Made by a program: the position numbers and the translations under genes
Part shown: one piece after another, positions 1 to 7,782 of the stretch
How the letters are laid out: each line of letters begins with the position of its first letter
Numbering within the stretch: position 1 is the stretch's first letter
The notes under the pieces: generated by a model
Database searches by the model: none
What the model saw: the letters and a program-made list of their open reading frames with translations, nothing else
Told to the model about the DNA's origin: nothing
Source: Aquimarina sediminis
GTDB taxonomy: Bacteria; Bacteroidota; Bacteroidia; Flavobacteriales; Flavobacteriaceae
NCBI RefSeq assembly: GCF_002895435.1
Contig: NZ_POYJ01000012.1
Span: forward strand, 62,001 to 126,000
Length of the DNA: 64,000 nucleotides
Reading direction: 5' to 3'

Positions 1-447
1 TCCCCATCCGGATCCATACCATCCGCCATATCCAATACCCCAGTAGGGACGACCATACCATCCTGTATTGACTACGTTAACACTAATTTCTGTGGGATTG
101 CTTCCCCAAGAAGGTTGTCCAACTTCGTAGTCTAAGGCAATAGACGTAGTGTCTTCGGCATCATAACCTTCACTAGAATAAGAATCAATATCTGTAAAAA
201 CTACATCATCCTCAATCGCATTGTCTATTTGCGCAGACTTTTCGGCAAAATAACTAGCGTAATAGTTAGAATTGTCCGTTGGGTTGTTGGGTTGAGGTTC
301 CTGATTGTTTTGGCTTCTTGCTTCACTATAAATGCCATCTCTATAAGGAGCATATTCATAAGAGCCGCAAGATGTCAACATAAGGATGGTAGCCAAAAGT
401 AAAAATCCAATGGTACCAGTTCTCTGAAAATAATTTTTAAGTCGCAT
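1..447 (-). CDS. Lipoprotein of unknown function, C-terminus cut by window edge
   Basis: An open frame of 149 codons starts at ATG 447 and runs leftward off the window. The N-terminus has a basic start, a hydrophobic stretch and the lipobox LMLTSC at about residues 22-27, so it should be exported and lipid-anchored. The rest is rich in Asn, Ser, Asp and Glu. The visible end turns into a Gly/Trp/Tyr-rich segment (WYGRPYWGIGYGGWYG), as in many short Bacteroidota surface lipoproteins. It is divergent from proS. The family is not recognised and no function is claimed. Confidence 0.75.
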   Translation of the reverse strand, partial: MRLKNYFQRTGTIGFLLLATILMLTSCGSYEYAPYRDGIYSEARSQNNQEPQPNNPTDNSNYYASYFAEKSAQIDNAIEDDVVFTDIDSYSSEGYDAEDTTSIALDYEVGQPSWGSNPTEISVNVVNTGWYGRPYWGIGYGGWYGSGWG

Positions 448-461
448 ATCTTCTTATTTTA

Positions 462-492
462 TTGTTGAACATTACAAATTTAGTTAGTTTTG
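462..492 (+). promoter_or_regulatory. Bacteroidota-type promoter upstream of proS
   Basis: A -33-like TTG at 462-464 and a -7 element TAGTTTTG (TAnnTTTG) at 485-492 are separated by 20 nt. This matches the primary sigma factor consensus of Bacteroidota. Transcription would start near 498, about 48 nt before the proS ATG. Pattern match only. Confidence 0.5.
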
Positions 493-546
493 CGCTAATT
501 AAATTATATTTAACAAAGCCACAATATTTGTGCCAAATAGCAAATT

Positions 547-2025
547 ATGAGCAAGAATTTAACAAAGCGTAGTGAAGATTATTCAAAATGGTATAACGAA
601 TTGGTTGTTAAGGCTGATTTAGCTGAGAATTCGGCGGTAAGAGGTTGTATGGTTATTAAGCCCTATGGGTTTGCTATTTGGGAAAAAATGCAGGCAGAAT
701 TAGATAAAAAATTTAAAGAAACAGGGCATCAAAATGCATATTTCCCATTGTTTGTCCCTAAAAGCTTGTTTGAAGCAGAAGAGAAAAACGCAGAAGGGTT
801 TGCAAAAGAGTGTGCTGTGGTAACTCATTACAGGTTAAAAACTGATCCAGAAGATGCTTCTAAGTTGATTGTAGACCCTAACGCAAAATTAGAAGAAGAA
901 TTAATTGTTAGACCTACTTCTGAAGCAATTATATGGAATACATATAAAGGGTGGATTCAATCCTATAGAGATTTACCGTTGCTAATTAACCAATGGGCAA
1001 ATGTAGTGCGATGGGAGATGAGGACAAGATTGTTTTTGCGTACTGCAGAGTTTTTGTGGCAAGAAGGGCATACGGCTCATGAGACTAGGGAAGAGGCAAT
1101 AGCTGAGACTGAACAGATGAATAACGTATATGCAGATTTTGTAGAGCAATTTATGGCAATTCCTGTGATAAAAGGAAGAAAAACAGAAAGCGAGCGTTTT
1201 GCTGGGGCTGAAGATACATATTGTATTGAAGCATTGATGCAGGATGGAAAAGCATTACAGGCAGGAACATCGCATTTTTTAGGTCAAAACTTCGCAAAAG
1301 CTTTTGATGTGAAATTTACTTCTAAAGAGGGTAAGCAGGATTATGTATGGGCAACATCATGGGGGGTTTCTACTCGCTTGATGGGAGCTCTCATAATGAC
1401 TCATAGTGATGATAATGGTTTAGTGCTTCCGCCAAATCTAGCGCCTATTCAAGTGGTTATCGTTCCTATATATAAAGGAGAAGAGCAATTAGCGCAAATT
1501 TCTGAGGTTGCTAATGAGCTGGTGTCGGATTTAAGAGCAAAAGGAGTTTCTGTTAAGTTTGATAATAGAGATACGCATAGACCAGGGGCAAAGTTTGCTC
1601 AATATGAATTGCAAGGAGTTCCGCTTAGAATTGCGATTGGACCAAAAGATTTAGAAAAAGGAACTGTAGAGTTGGCGAGGCGTGATACGCTAACAAAGCA
1701 ATTTGTTGCCAAAGATGAGGTAGTTAAAACTATTGAGGCTTTGCTTGAGGAGATCCAGGTAAGTTTACATCAAAAAGCTACTCAGTATAGAGATGAGCAT
1801 ATTACCGAGGTGGACTCTTTTGATGAGTTTAAGGAGGTTTTAGAGCGTAAAGGAGGGTTTGTTTCTGCACATTGGGATGGATCTATTGAAACCGAACAAA
1901 AGATAAAAGAAATCACTAAAGCTACAATACGATGTATCCCTTTTGATGCAAAAGAAGAAAAAGGAGATTGTGTTTATAGTGGTAAACCCTCTAAAATGAG
2001 GGTGTTGTTTGCTAAAGCGTATTAA
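547..2025 (+). CDS. proS: Proline--tRNA ligase (ProS type 3)
   Basis: This cytoplasmic class II aminoacyl-tRNA synthetase charges tRNA-Pro with proline. At 492 residues it has the length of the short archaeal/eukaryote-like ProS type 3, which lacks the editing insertion of the long bacterial type. The class II motif 2 region (RPTSE from residue 122, then [20 protein letters not shown]) is clear. [10 protein letters not shown] starts at about residue 241 and GVSTRLMG lies near 275. The C-terminal anticodon-binding part ends in KAY. The start is an ATG with a good promoter just upstream. It is followed by its own tRNA/ribosomal-protein neighbourhood. Confidence 0.96.
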   Translation: MSKNLTKRSEDYSKWYNELVVKADLAENSAVRGCMVIKPYGFAIWEKMQAELDKKFKETGHQNAYFPLFVPKSLFEAEEKNAEGFAKECAVVTHYRLKTDPEDASKLIVDPNAKLEEELIVRPTSEAIIWNTYKGWIQSYRDLPLLINQWANVVRWEMRTRLFLRTAEFLWQEGHTAHETREEAIAETEQMNNVYADFVEQFMAIPVIKGRKTESERFAGAEDTYCIEALMQDGKALQAGTSHFLGQNFAKAFDVKFTSKEGKQDYVWATSWGVSTRLMGALIMTHSDDNGLVLPPNLAPIQVVIVPIYKGEEQLAQISEVANELVSDLRAKGVSVKFDNRDTHRPGAKFAQYELQGVPLRIAIGPKDLEKGTVELARRDTLTKQFVAKDEVVKTIEALLEEIQVSLHQKATQYRDEHITEVDSFDEFKEVLERKGGFVSAHWDGSIETEQKIKEITKATIRCIPFDAKEEKGDCVYSGKPSKMRVLFAKAY

Positions 2026-2050
2026 GTTTTAGAAAAAATTAAAATAACAC

Positions 2051-2080
2051 TTGTGGCATTCAAAAATAGTTGTATTTTTG
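2051..2080 (+). promoter_or_regulatory. Promoter of the tRNA-Glu pair
   Basis: TTGTGG at 2051-2056 lies 19 nt, counted from the end of TTG, upstream of a perfect -7 element TATTTTTG at 2073-2080. The first tRNA begins 24 nt after the -7 box. It likely drives both tRNAs and possibly rpsT. Confidence 0.6.
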
Positions 2081-2103
2081 CATCCGCAATTAGGCAAACA
2101 AAT

Positions 2104-2175
2104 GGCCCGTTCGTCTATCGGCTAGGACGCCAGGTTTTCATCCTGGTAAGAGGGGTTCGATTCCCCTACGGGCTA
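2104..2175 (+). tRNA. tRNA-Glu (anticodon TTC), copy 1
   Basis: The 72-nt cloverleaf has acceptor arms GGCCCGT/ACGGGCT, an anticodon stem CCAGG/CCTGG with loop TTTTCAT, giving anticodon TTC, and a T arm with GGTTCGATTCC. The discriminator base is A and no CCA is encoded. It is identical to the second copy 141 nt downstream. Confidence 0.96.
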
Positions 2176-2244
2176 CGAGTAATGAAATTAGTTGCAAGTT
2201 TAAAGTGAAAGCTATAAATTTGCAATCCTTGAAAAGGGAAAAAT

Positions 2245-2316
2245 GGCCCGTTCGTCTATCGGCTAGGACGCCAGGTTTTCATCCTGGTAAGAGGGGTTCG
2301 ATTCCCCTACGGGCTA
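2245..2316 (+). tRNA. tRNA-Glu (anticodon TTC), copy 2
   Basis: This copy is identical to copy 1 over all 72 nt and has the same anticodon loop and T arm. The 69-nt spacer has no promoter of its own that I can see, so the two are probably cotranscribed and processed. The gene ends 34 nt before rpsT. Confidence 0.96.
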
Positions 2317-2350
2317 CAAATTTTATAGTAAGAAATTTAATAGAAGAGAG

Positions 2351-2599
2351 ATGGCAAATCATAAGTCAGCATTAAAAAGAATTAGAAGTAACGAGACTAA
2401 GCGTCTTAGAAATAGATATCAGCATAAAACTACGCGTAATGCTATTAAGAAATTGCGTGAGGCTGATAAGAAAGAAGCAGAGACTTTGTTTCCAAGTGTT
2501 GTTTCTATGCTTGATAAGTTAGCTAAGAATAATGTTATTCATAAGAATAAAGCTGCTAATTTGAAATCACAATTAGCAAAGCATGTAGCTGCTCTATAA
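2351..2599 (+). CDS. rpsT: 30S ribosomal protein S20
   Basis: This small basic protein (82 aa) binds 16S rRNA in the small subunit. The start [15 protein letters not shown] and the Lys/Arg-rich helical hairpin through [11 protein letters not shown] are typical of bS20, as is the length. It lies directly after the tRNA-Glu pair and before a strong terminator, so it may be read from the tRNA promoter. Confidence 0.96.
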   Translation: MANHKSALKRIRSNETKRLRNRYQHKTTRNAIKKLREADKKEAETLFPSVVSMLDKLAKNNVIHKNKAANLKSQLAKHVAAL

Positions 2600-2624
2600 G
2601 TAGTAGGTACTGTTAGAAAGTATT

Positions 2625-2656
2625 AAGCTTTTCCGTTATGGAAAAGCTTTTTTTTG
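2625..2656 (+). terminator. Rho-independent terminator after rpsT
   Basis: A perfect 10-bp stem AAGCTTTTCC/GGAAAAGCTT with loop GTTAT is followed by a run of T. Confidence 0.85.
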
Positions 2657-2700
2657 TTTTAAAAAATGGAATTATATGAAAATTGGGAGATCAAGGGGAT

Positions 2701-2768
2701 CAAGACCAATTGTTGTGTTTATGCAAATATTCTAGTTAATCTAAAGAGAAAGAATTCTACATTTTTGA
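2701..2768 (-). repeat. Diverged extra copy of the IS 3' end
   Basis: This stretch of about 70 bp matches the IS 3' end in the two exact copies to its right, with several substitutions (for example ACCAATTG for ATCAAATG). Read on the minus strand it still encodes EFFLFRLTRIFA followed by a stop. It looks like the tail of a second, older copy of the same IS. Confidence 0.75.
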
Positions 2769-2774
2769 CGGATC

Positions 2775-3193
2775 AAGATCAAATGTTGTGTTTTACGCAA
2801 AAATTCTAGTTAATCTAAAGAGGAAGAATTCTACATTTTTAACTCCTCTGAATTGAGCTCTAAACGCTTTTATTTTTGCATTAAAAGATTCTGCTGAAGC
2901 ATTAGTACTTCTATTAATAAAATAGTTTAGTATAGATCTGTAGTTGATCGTTATAGTATTGGCTATGGTATTAAAAGCTTTAAAAGATCAAATGTTGTGT
3001 TTTACGCAAAAATTCTAGTTAATCTAAAGAGGAAGAATTCTACATTTTTAACTCCTCTGAATTGAGCTCTAAACGCTTTTATTTTTGCATTAAAAGATTC
3101 TGCTGAAGCATTAGTACTTCTATTAATAAAATAGTTTAGTATAGATCTGTAGTTGATCGTTATAGTATTGGCTATGGTATTAAAAGCTTTAAA
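2775..3193 (-). repeat. Exact 209-bp tandem duplication of the IS 3' end
   Basis: Positions 2775-2984 and 2984-3193 are identical to the eye with a period of 209 bp. The unit runs from AAGATCAAATG to TTAAAAGCTTTAAA. It covers the last 63 or so codons of the transposase and its stop. Identity implies recent duplication or gene conversion. Confidence 0.9.
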
Positions 3194-3538
3194 TCCAGTT
3201 TGCTCTACATCTTTGTACCAGTGAGTCATTTTGGTATAGCCGGTTTGTATAGAAGTAGCAGTATTGGATATGTTTCTTAACCCTTCTGCTAAATCGTATG
3301 CTTTTTTAATATCTGGGTATTGCTCAAAGAGAATCTTGGATCTTAGGTATTGATTTTACGTCCAGTTACTGGGTGCTTTATAAAGTAGATACCTACTTCG
3401 GGCTAAGAGTTGTTTTCCGGTGTCTCGGTTAGAAAATGTTTCTGGATAGAAATCTTTTTGTTTGGTTTTAGCTTGTTTGATCTGTTCATTCTCTTGATCT
3501 ATAGCTCCCCAACGATGTTTGATTCTGATATCCTGCAA
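3002..3538 (-). pseudogene. ISL3-family transposase fragment (5'-truncated, one nonsense codon)
   Basis: The minus-strand frame reads LQDIRIKHRWGAIDQENEQ, then the transposase middle region up to APSNWT. An in-frame TAA at 3356-3358 interrupts it, and the same frame continues with NQYLRSKILFEQYPDIKK through to the typical ISL3 C-terminus (NRSTNASAESFNAKIKAF ... FFLFRLTRIFA). No frameshift is needed; the stop is a point nonsense change. The N-terminal half, with the first catalytic acidic residues, is absent. The family normally spans about 300-400 residues and 178 remain. It is not functional. Confidence 0.85.
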
Positions 3539-3580
3539 GGAAAAAACTGTGTTTATGGTGTTGACTGCTGGTTGAAATGT

Positions 3581-3619
3581 AAAAACAGACTAGCTTTTGT
3601 AAAAACTAGTCTGTTTTTT
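3581..3619 (-). terminator. Terminator of the Ig-repeat protein gene
   Basis: A 13-bp stem AAAAACAGACTAG/CTAGTCTGTTTTT with a 12-nt loop is flanked by A and T tracts. It can act on both strands. It lies 18 nt after the stop of the minus-strand gene at 3638. Confidence 0.75.
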
Positions 3620-3637
3620 GGATTGTTGAGGTATGTG

Positions 3638-5347
3638 TTATTCTTCTACAGAGAATTCAATTGTAGTGTAGTCTTCGTTACCTAGATAGTCTATTCCTCT
3701 AACTTTTACAGTGTAGTTTTTGCCAGTTATAAAGTTTTTGATGGGGTTGGAGTATAAGGATTCTGGACCGCCATTAATGCTGTAGTATAGTTTGTCTGTT
3801 CCTACAGAGTTGTCTGTTCCTGCGAGGTATAATTTACTGTGTTTTGAGTAAATCTGAATCTCTTTGTCTCTTATTTTTTTAAATCCTAATGGCTCACTTC
3901 CGAAATGAGTGTGAATTTTTGGAGCTTCGTTGTCTACAACAAAAAAGAAATTTTTACTTGTTTTATTGTTCACATTGTCTGTCGCGGTATAGTTTATTGT
4001 ATGGAAACCTTTGTTTGTAGATGAGAACGGTGTGTTGTATGTGTTGCTCGTTTTGTTATCGATAGAGTAGGTGATGTTTTTTACTTTAGATTCTGAGTCT
4101 TGAGCGGATAATTTTATTTTTGTGGTTGCTCTTATGAACATGGTGTCTCTGGTAAAAAAGTTTGGACCGCTATATCTATGTGAGATAGTTGGGGCAGTAT
4201 TATCAAAATAATAAGTAGTTTGATCTCTTTTGGCTTTGCCTTTGTTTTTTACTTTATCTGTTCCGTAGGTATATAAAGTTGTGTTGTTTTTTATGCTAAT
4301 CTCGTTTTTGTAGTTGGTGAATTTATTTCCTCCTAGGGAGTAATAAATTTCTTCCACTCCTGCTTTGTTGTCAGTTGCTGAAAGTACTAGTCTTGTTCTT
4401 TCTGAGACATAAGTTGTCTGACCAGAAACGTGGTAATCAGAGTTGATTTTTACGTTTATTTCTGGAGCTGTTTTGTCAAGAAAGAAATGATTTGTTTTTT
4501 GTTTTTCTTCGTTTTTCACGTTGTCAATCGAGTGGTAACTGATAGAGTGTTTTCCTTCTTTAAATGATCTTATGTAAAGGGGGTCTCCGTTGTATGTGTT
4601 GAGTTTTTTTATGTTGTCATATGTGTAATACGTTTTTTTTACGCCAGATAAGTTGTCTGTGCTTTTGATTGTGTATTTTCCAGATGGACCTAGAATAAGT
4701 TCGTTGTTAACGGTGTTTTGAGGACCGGAATAAACAAGATCTGTTGTTGGGGTGCTAGCATCAATAGTGAAGTCTTTGATAATGCTTTTTTCTACATTTC
4801 CTACGTTATCTACTGAGTAGGCTTGTATATGGTGTTTTCCTTCTGCTGTGATATGTTCTGGTTTTGTGTATTCTGTGTATTCTTTCTGGTCAAGGGATAT
4901 GTATTTGTTTTGTATGCCTGACATTTCATCGCTATAAGTCATTTCAATATCTAGTTGAGGACCGTAGAATCTCTCAGAACCATTAGAGTATGTGTTTGTG
5001 TTTGTGAAGTTAAGTTTGGATACGGGGGCAATGCCGTCAGCATGTATTTCGAATGTTACTTCTTTTTCGGGAATTGGTTTTACATTATCAAGGTGTTTTA
5101 TGAAATGAACACCATGACCGTCAAGATACATAGGATTTGCGTATTCAGGTGTTTTTTTGCTGGTGAGTTTGTGAGCGCCTGTTGGCTCAGGTTTTGTTGA
5201 GACAAATAAGTATATGGGGAGTTCTACTTGTACATGATATTCGCCTTTTGGGTTAACGTAGCTTTTTTTTTCATGCTCTTTTTGTTCTTGGCTATAGAGG
5301 GTAAGGCAGAAAAAAGAGGTTAGGATTATTAGTAGTTTTTTCATCAT
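3638..5347 (-). CDS. Secreted protein with about five OmpL47-type Ig-like repeats
   Basis: The likely product has 569 residues from the ATG at 5347, because MMKKLLIILTSFFCLTLYSQ is a clean signal peptide. An upstream in-frame extension to 5485 carries no such signal and is rejected. After residue 90 come about five repeats of roughly 90 residues. Each has a pattern like YSGP ... LSATDNKAGVEEIYYSLGG ... Y.TDKVKN ... DNTAPTI, typical of OmpL47/Ig-like surface modules. There is no visible enzyme motif and no C-terminal sorting domain. An exported adhesive or structural role is inferred. The gene is monocistronic and the IS remnant lies downstream. Confidence 0.75.
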   Translation of the reverse strand: MMKKLLIILTSFFCLTLYSQEQKEHEKKSYVNPKGEYHVQVELPIYLFVSTKPEPTGAHKLTSKKTPEYANPMYLDGHGVHFIKHLDNVKPIPEKEVTFEIHADGIAPVSKLNFTNTNTYSNGSERFYGPQLDIEMTYSDEMSGIQNKYISLDQKEYTEYTKPEHITAEGKHHIQAYSVDNVGNVEKSIIKDFTIDASTPTTDLVYSGPQNTVNNELILGPSGKYTIKSTDNLSGVKKTYYTYDNIKKLNTYNGDPLYIRSFKEGKHSISYHSIDNVKNEEKQKTNHFFLDKTAPEINVKINSDYHVSGQTTYVSERTRLVLSATDNKAGVEEIYYSLGGNKFTNYKNEISIKNNTTLYTYGTDKVKNKGKAKRDQTTYYFDNTAPTISHRYSGPNFFTRDTMFIRATTKIKLSAQDSESKVKNITYSIDNKTSNTYNTPFSSTNKGFHTINYTATDNVNNKTSKNFFFVVDNEAPKIHTHFGSEPLGFKKIRDKEIQIYSKHSKLYLAGTDNSVGTDKLYYSINGGPESLYSNPIKNFITGKNYTVKVRGIDYLGNEDYTTIEFSVEE

Positions 5348-5693
5348 ATGGGGGAATTTTGGGGTTAGTGATATATTATTGTCGTTAAAAATACAATTTA
5401 TTAGGGTAAAGAGCGCTTTTTTAATTTTTTTAATATTAACATACCTGTTGTTTAATTTGTGTTTTTGATATTTATTGAAAATCACTATAAAGTATAAATG
5501 CCATAGTACAAGAAGTTTGTGGTGTTTTTTTTAATATTTTTTAGTTGTTGATAATTTATTAAGAAATGTAAGTCTATTCTTTCTTTATTTTGAAATAATA
5601 AATCGAGTGTGAATTTTCGGGTATGCTCATTGCAACTGCATGAGTGAGAAGGGTGAAAAAGTAAAGGGAAACGAAGGAATGTGTTTTTGAAGC

Positions 5694-6938
5694 TTAATTT
5701 TTTGGTTTGTTTTTTTCTTCTATCCAGCGAGACATGTATTCTGTACTACGCAAAGTGTGATACTGTATCATGTTGCCGATAAAATTTTTAGAACGATGCT
5801 CGGTTAGGTTCTTTTGTAGTTTTGAGATACGGTTTATAAGCTTGGCGGAGAAACTATTTTTTTGAAACCGTGTGTTTATGATCTCTATTCCATTTTGTTG
5901 GGACTGTTTCCATAGATTTTTATTGTGATACAATTCTATGGCAGCTTTTGCAAATGTCGTAGGATTGTCAATTACAAAGCCATTCCAATCTGAGTCTTCT
6001 TCAAGCATTCCTTCGGCTCCAATTGTGGTTGTTATACTAGGGGTTCCACAGAGCATGGCTTCTGCTAGTTTGCCTTTGATCCCTGCTCCAAATTGTAATG
6101 GGGCTAGGCAAACTCGCGCTTGCGACATTACTTCTTTTGAGTCTTTTGCTCGTCCTTTGATTAGAAAACCTTCTTTTTGATTATGTAATTGAGTGGCTTT
6201 TGGAGGAGGGTAAGCTCCATAAATATGTAGTTCGGCTTCAGGGATTTCTTTTTTTATTAATGGCCAGATATTTCTTTTGAGCTGTAAGACACTATTCCAA
6301 TTAGGTTCGTGTCTAAAATTTCCGATAGTAATAAAGTGATTTCTGTTTTCATACGTAACCCATTTGTTTTTTGTTTCAGTGGTGATATGAGGAAGTAGGA
6401 ACGGAAGGTAAAATAATAGATCTTTGTTAATGTTGAATGTGTTCTCTAGTAAATCTATTTCAAAATCAGAAATAATTAAGGAAAGATCACACCTGTAAAT
6501 ACTTGCGATTTCTCTCTTTGTAATATCATTGTTTAGGAGGTCTTTGATTTCGAACTCTTTTTGGTTTTTGAAACATTCTTGTCGAGTTCTTCTAAGGGAG
6601 TGTAGGTCTTCTGTGTTTAATATTTTTATGGTGTTGGGGCAATGTTGGGTTATTCTCCATCCAAATTGCTCTTCTGTTATGAATCTGTCGAAAACTACGA
6701 TATTGGGCTGAAGTTTTTTGATAAAATCATCAAAACTAGAGCTGTTTACCTCAATGGTAGCCTTGGAGATTCCTAGGTTGTTCAGGTCGTGTGTATGTTC
6801 TGTTTCTGTAGCTGGACTAGCAAAGGTGATTTTCCAGTCTAGAGATCTGAATATATCTATAAATTGCAGCATTCTACTTCCTGCTGCTGTAGAATTAGGT
6901 TCTGGCCAAACAAATCCTATGATGAGAATGTGGTTCAT
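5694..6938 (-). CDS. Glycosyltransferase, GT-B fold (family 4-like)
   Basis: The 414-residue soluble protein starts MNHILIIGFVWPEPNSTAAGSR, the Gly-rich N-terminal loop of GT-B enzymes that take a partner substrate. The C-terminal half has the family 4 nucleotide-sugar pocket pattern: HIYGAYPPP at about 240, LAPLQFGAGIKGKLAEAM, then GTPSITTTIGAEGM. It probably transfers a sugar from an NDP-sugar onto a polysaccharide or glycolipid precursor. It stands alone, not in a polysaccharide cluster, so the acceptor cannot be guessed. Confidence 0.8.
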   Translation of the reverse strand: MNHILIIGFVWPEPNSTAAGSRMLQFIDIFRSLDWKITFASPATETEHTHDLNNLGISKATIEVNSSSFDDFIKKLQPNIVVFDRFITEEQFGWRITQHCPNTIKILNTEDLHSLRRTRQECFKNQKEFEIKDLLNNDITKREIASIYRCDLSLIISDFEIDLLENTFNINKDLLFYLPFLLPHITTETKNKWVTYENRNHFITIGNFRHEPNWNSVLQLKRNIWPLIKKEIPEAELHIYGAYPPPKATQLHNQKEGFLIKGRAKDSKEVMSQARVCLAPLQFGAGIKGKLAEAMLCGTPSITTTIGAEGMLEEDSDWNGFVIDNPTTFAKAAIELYHNKNLWKQSQQNGIEIINTRFQKNSFSAKLINRISKLQKNLTEHRSKNFIGNMIQYHTLRSTEYMSRWIEEKNKPKN

Positions 6939-6951
6939 TGTTTATGCAATC

Positions 6952-6977
6952 AAAAAAGCCTCAGTTCTACTGAGGCT
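6952..6977 (-). terminator. Terminator after the CT398-like gene
   Basis: A 9-bp stem AGCCTCAGT/ACTGAGGCT with a 3-nt loop reads into a T run on the minus strand. It separates the nif3 operon from the glycosyltransferase gene. Confidence 0.75.
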
Positions 6978-7002
6978 ATATTTGTATTGAATTACTTTTC
7001 TA

Positions 7003-7779
7003 TTATAATTTAGAAAAAAGAGCATTCATTTTTTCTTTTTCTTCTCTTGCGAGTTCTTGATCTACTAAGATTCGACCACTGTGCTCATCTGTAATGATTT
7101 TTTTACGAGAAGCAATTTCCATTTGTACTTGTGGTGGAATTGTAAAGAATGATCCTCCTGAAGCTCCTCGTTCAATAGGTACAACAGCTAGACCGTTTTT
7201 TACATTATTTCTTATCCTCTTGTATGCGTTGATCAAACGGTCTTCAATTTCTTTTTGGAAATCTTCGGACTTAGATATTAAAGCTAACTCTTCTTTCTCA
7301 GTTTCTGCTAAAATGGCGTCAAGCTCACCTTTTTTATGATTAAGGTGTTCGTTACGCTCAGCAAGTTTGCTTTTGGTTTGATCGATGATTTCGTTTTTCT
7401 GAATAATCTGAGCCTTATGTTCTTTGATATGCTTTTCGGCTAATTGAATTTCTAATTCTTGAAACTCAATTTCTTTGCTTAAAGAATTATACTCACGATT
7501 GTTGCGAACATTTTTCTGTTGCTCTCCGTATTTTTTGATCAAAGCTTTAGCTTCTTCGATTAGATTCTTTTTGTTCTTGGTACCTTCGTCGATGGTATCC
7601 AGATCATTGTTTAGCTTTTCTAATCTTTTGTTTAATCCGGCTACTTCATCTTCAAGATCTTCAACCTCTAAAGGTAATTCTCCGCGCACGTTTCTGATCT
7701 CATCGACTCTAGAGTCAATTAATTGCAAGTCATATAAAGCTCTTAATTTTTGCTCAACAGTAACTTCTTTCTTTGCCAT
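7003..7779 (-). CDS. CT398/C4 zinc-ribbon family coiled-coil protein lacking the zinc ligands
   Basis: The 258-residue protein is a long antiparallel coiled coil (about residues 20-185, heptads rich in Leu, Lys and Glu), followed by the family's small C-terminal domain. In related proteins that domain binds zinc through two CxxC pairs. Here the equivalent residues are Ser207, Ser210, Asp231 and Ser234 (ASGGSFFTIPPQ and ITDEHSGRILVD), so the fold is kept and the metal site is lost. It lies 3 nt after nif3, the usual partner in Bacteroidota, in one operon. The molecular role is unknown; nucleic-acid binding has been proposed for the family. Confidence 0.85.
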   Translation of the reverse strand: MAKKEVTVEQKLRALYDLQLIDSRVDEIRNVRGELPLEVEDLEDEVAGLNKRLEKLNNDLDTIDEGTKNKKNLIEEAKALIKKYGEQQKNVRNNREYNSLSKEIEFQELEIQLAEKHIKEHKAQIIQKNEIIDQTKSKLAERNEHLNHKKGELDAILAETEKEELALISKSEDFQKEIEDRLINAYKRIRNNVKNGLAVVPIERGASGGSFFTIPPQVQMEIASRKKIITDEHSGRILVDQELAREEKEKMNALFSKL

Positions 7780-7782
7780 ATT

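Larger units (their letters stand above)
2697..3545 (-). mobile_element. Decayed ISL3-like (ISAon1-type) insertion sequence
   Basis: This stretch between the rpsT terminator and the next gene holds only the 3' half of an IS transposase gene on the minus strand, plus extra copies of that IS end. Sequences resembling an element end (GGATCAAGACCAA at 2698, GGATCAAGATCAAA at 2770) precede two of the copies. The right side is cut inside the transposase gene near 3540, so the element has lost its 5' half and cannot move by itself. The family call rests on recognising the encoded transposase segment. Confidence 0.8.

Noticed and set aside
2104-2316. Possible CRISPR-like array from the repeated 72-nt units
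   Set aside because: The repeats are full tRNA-Glu cloverleafs, only two copies, with no short regular spacers.
3410-3685. Plus-strand open frame of 91 codons across the IS remnant and the start of the next region
   Set aside because: It is antisense to the transposase fragment and the Ig-repeat gene end, crosses a terminator hairpin and has no family features.
4955-5200. Plus-strand open frame of 81 codons inside the Ig-repeat gene
   Set aside because: A shadow of the coding minus strand; composition is atypical and Cys/Val-rich runs come from antisense codons.
3638-5485. Longer start of the Ig-repeat gene at 5485
   Set aside because: The extension carries no signal peptide, while the ATG at 5347 begins a typical one.
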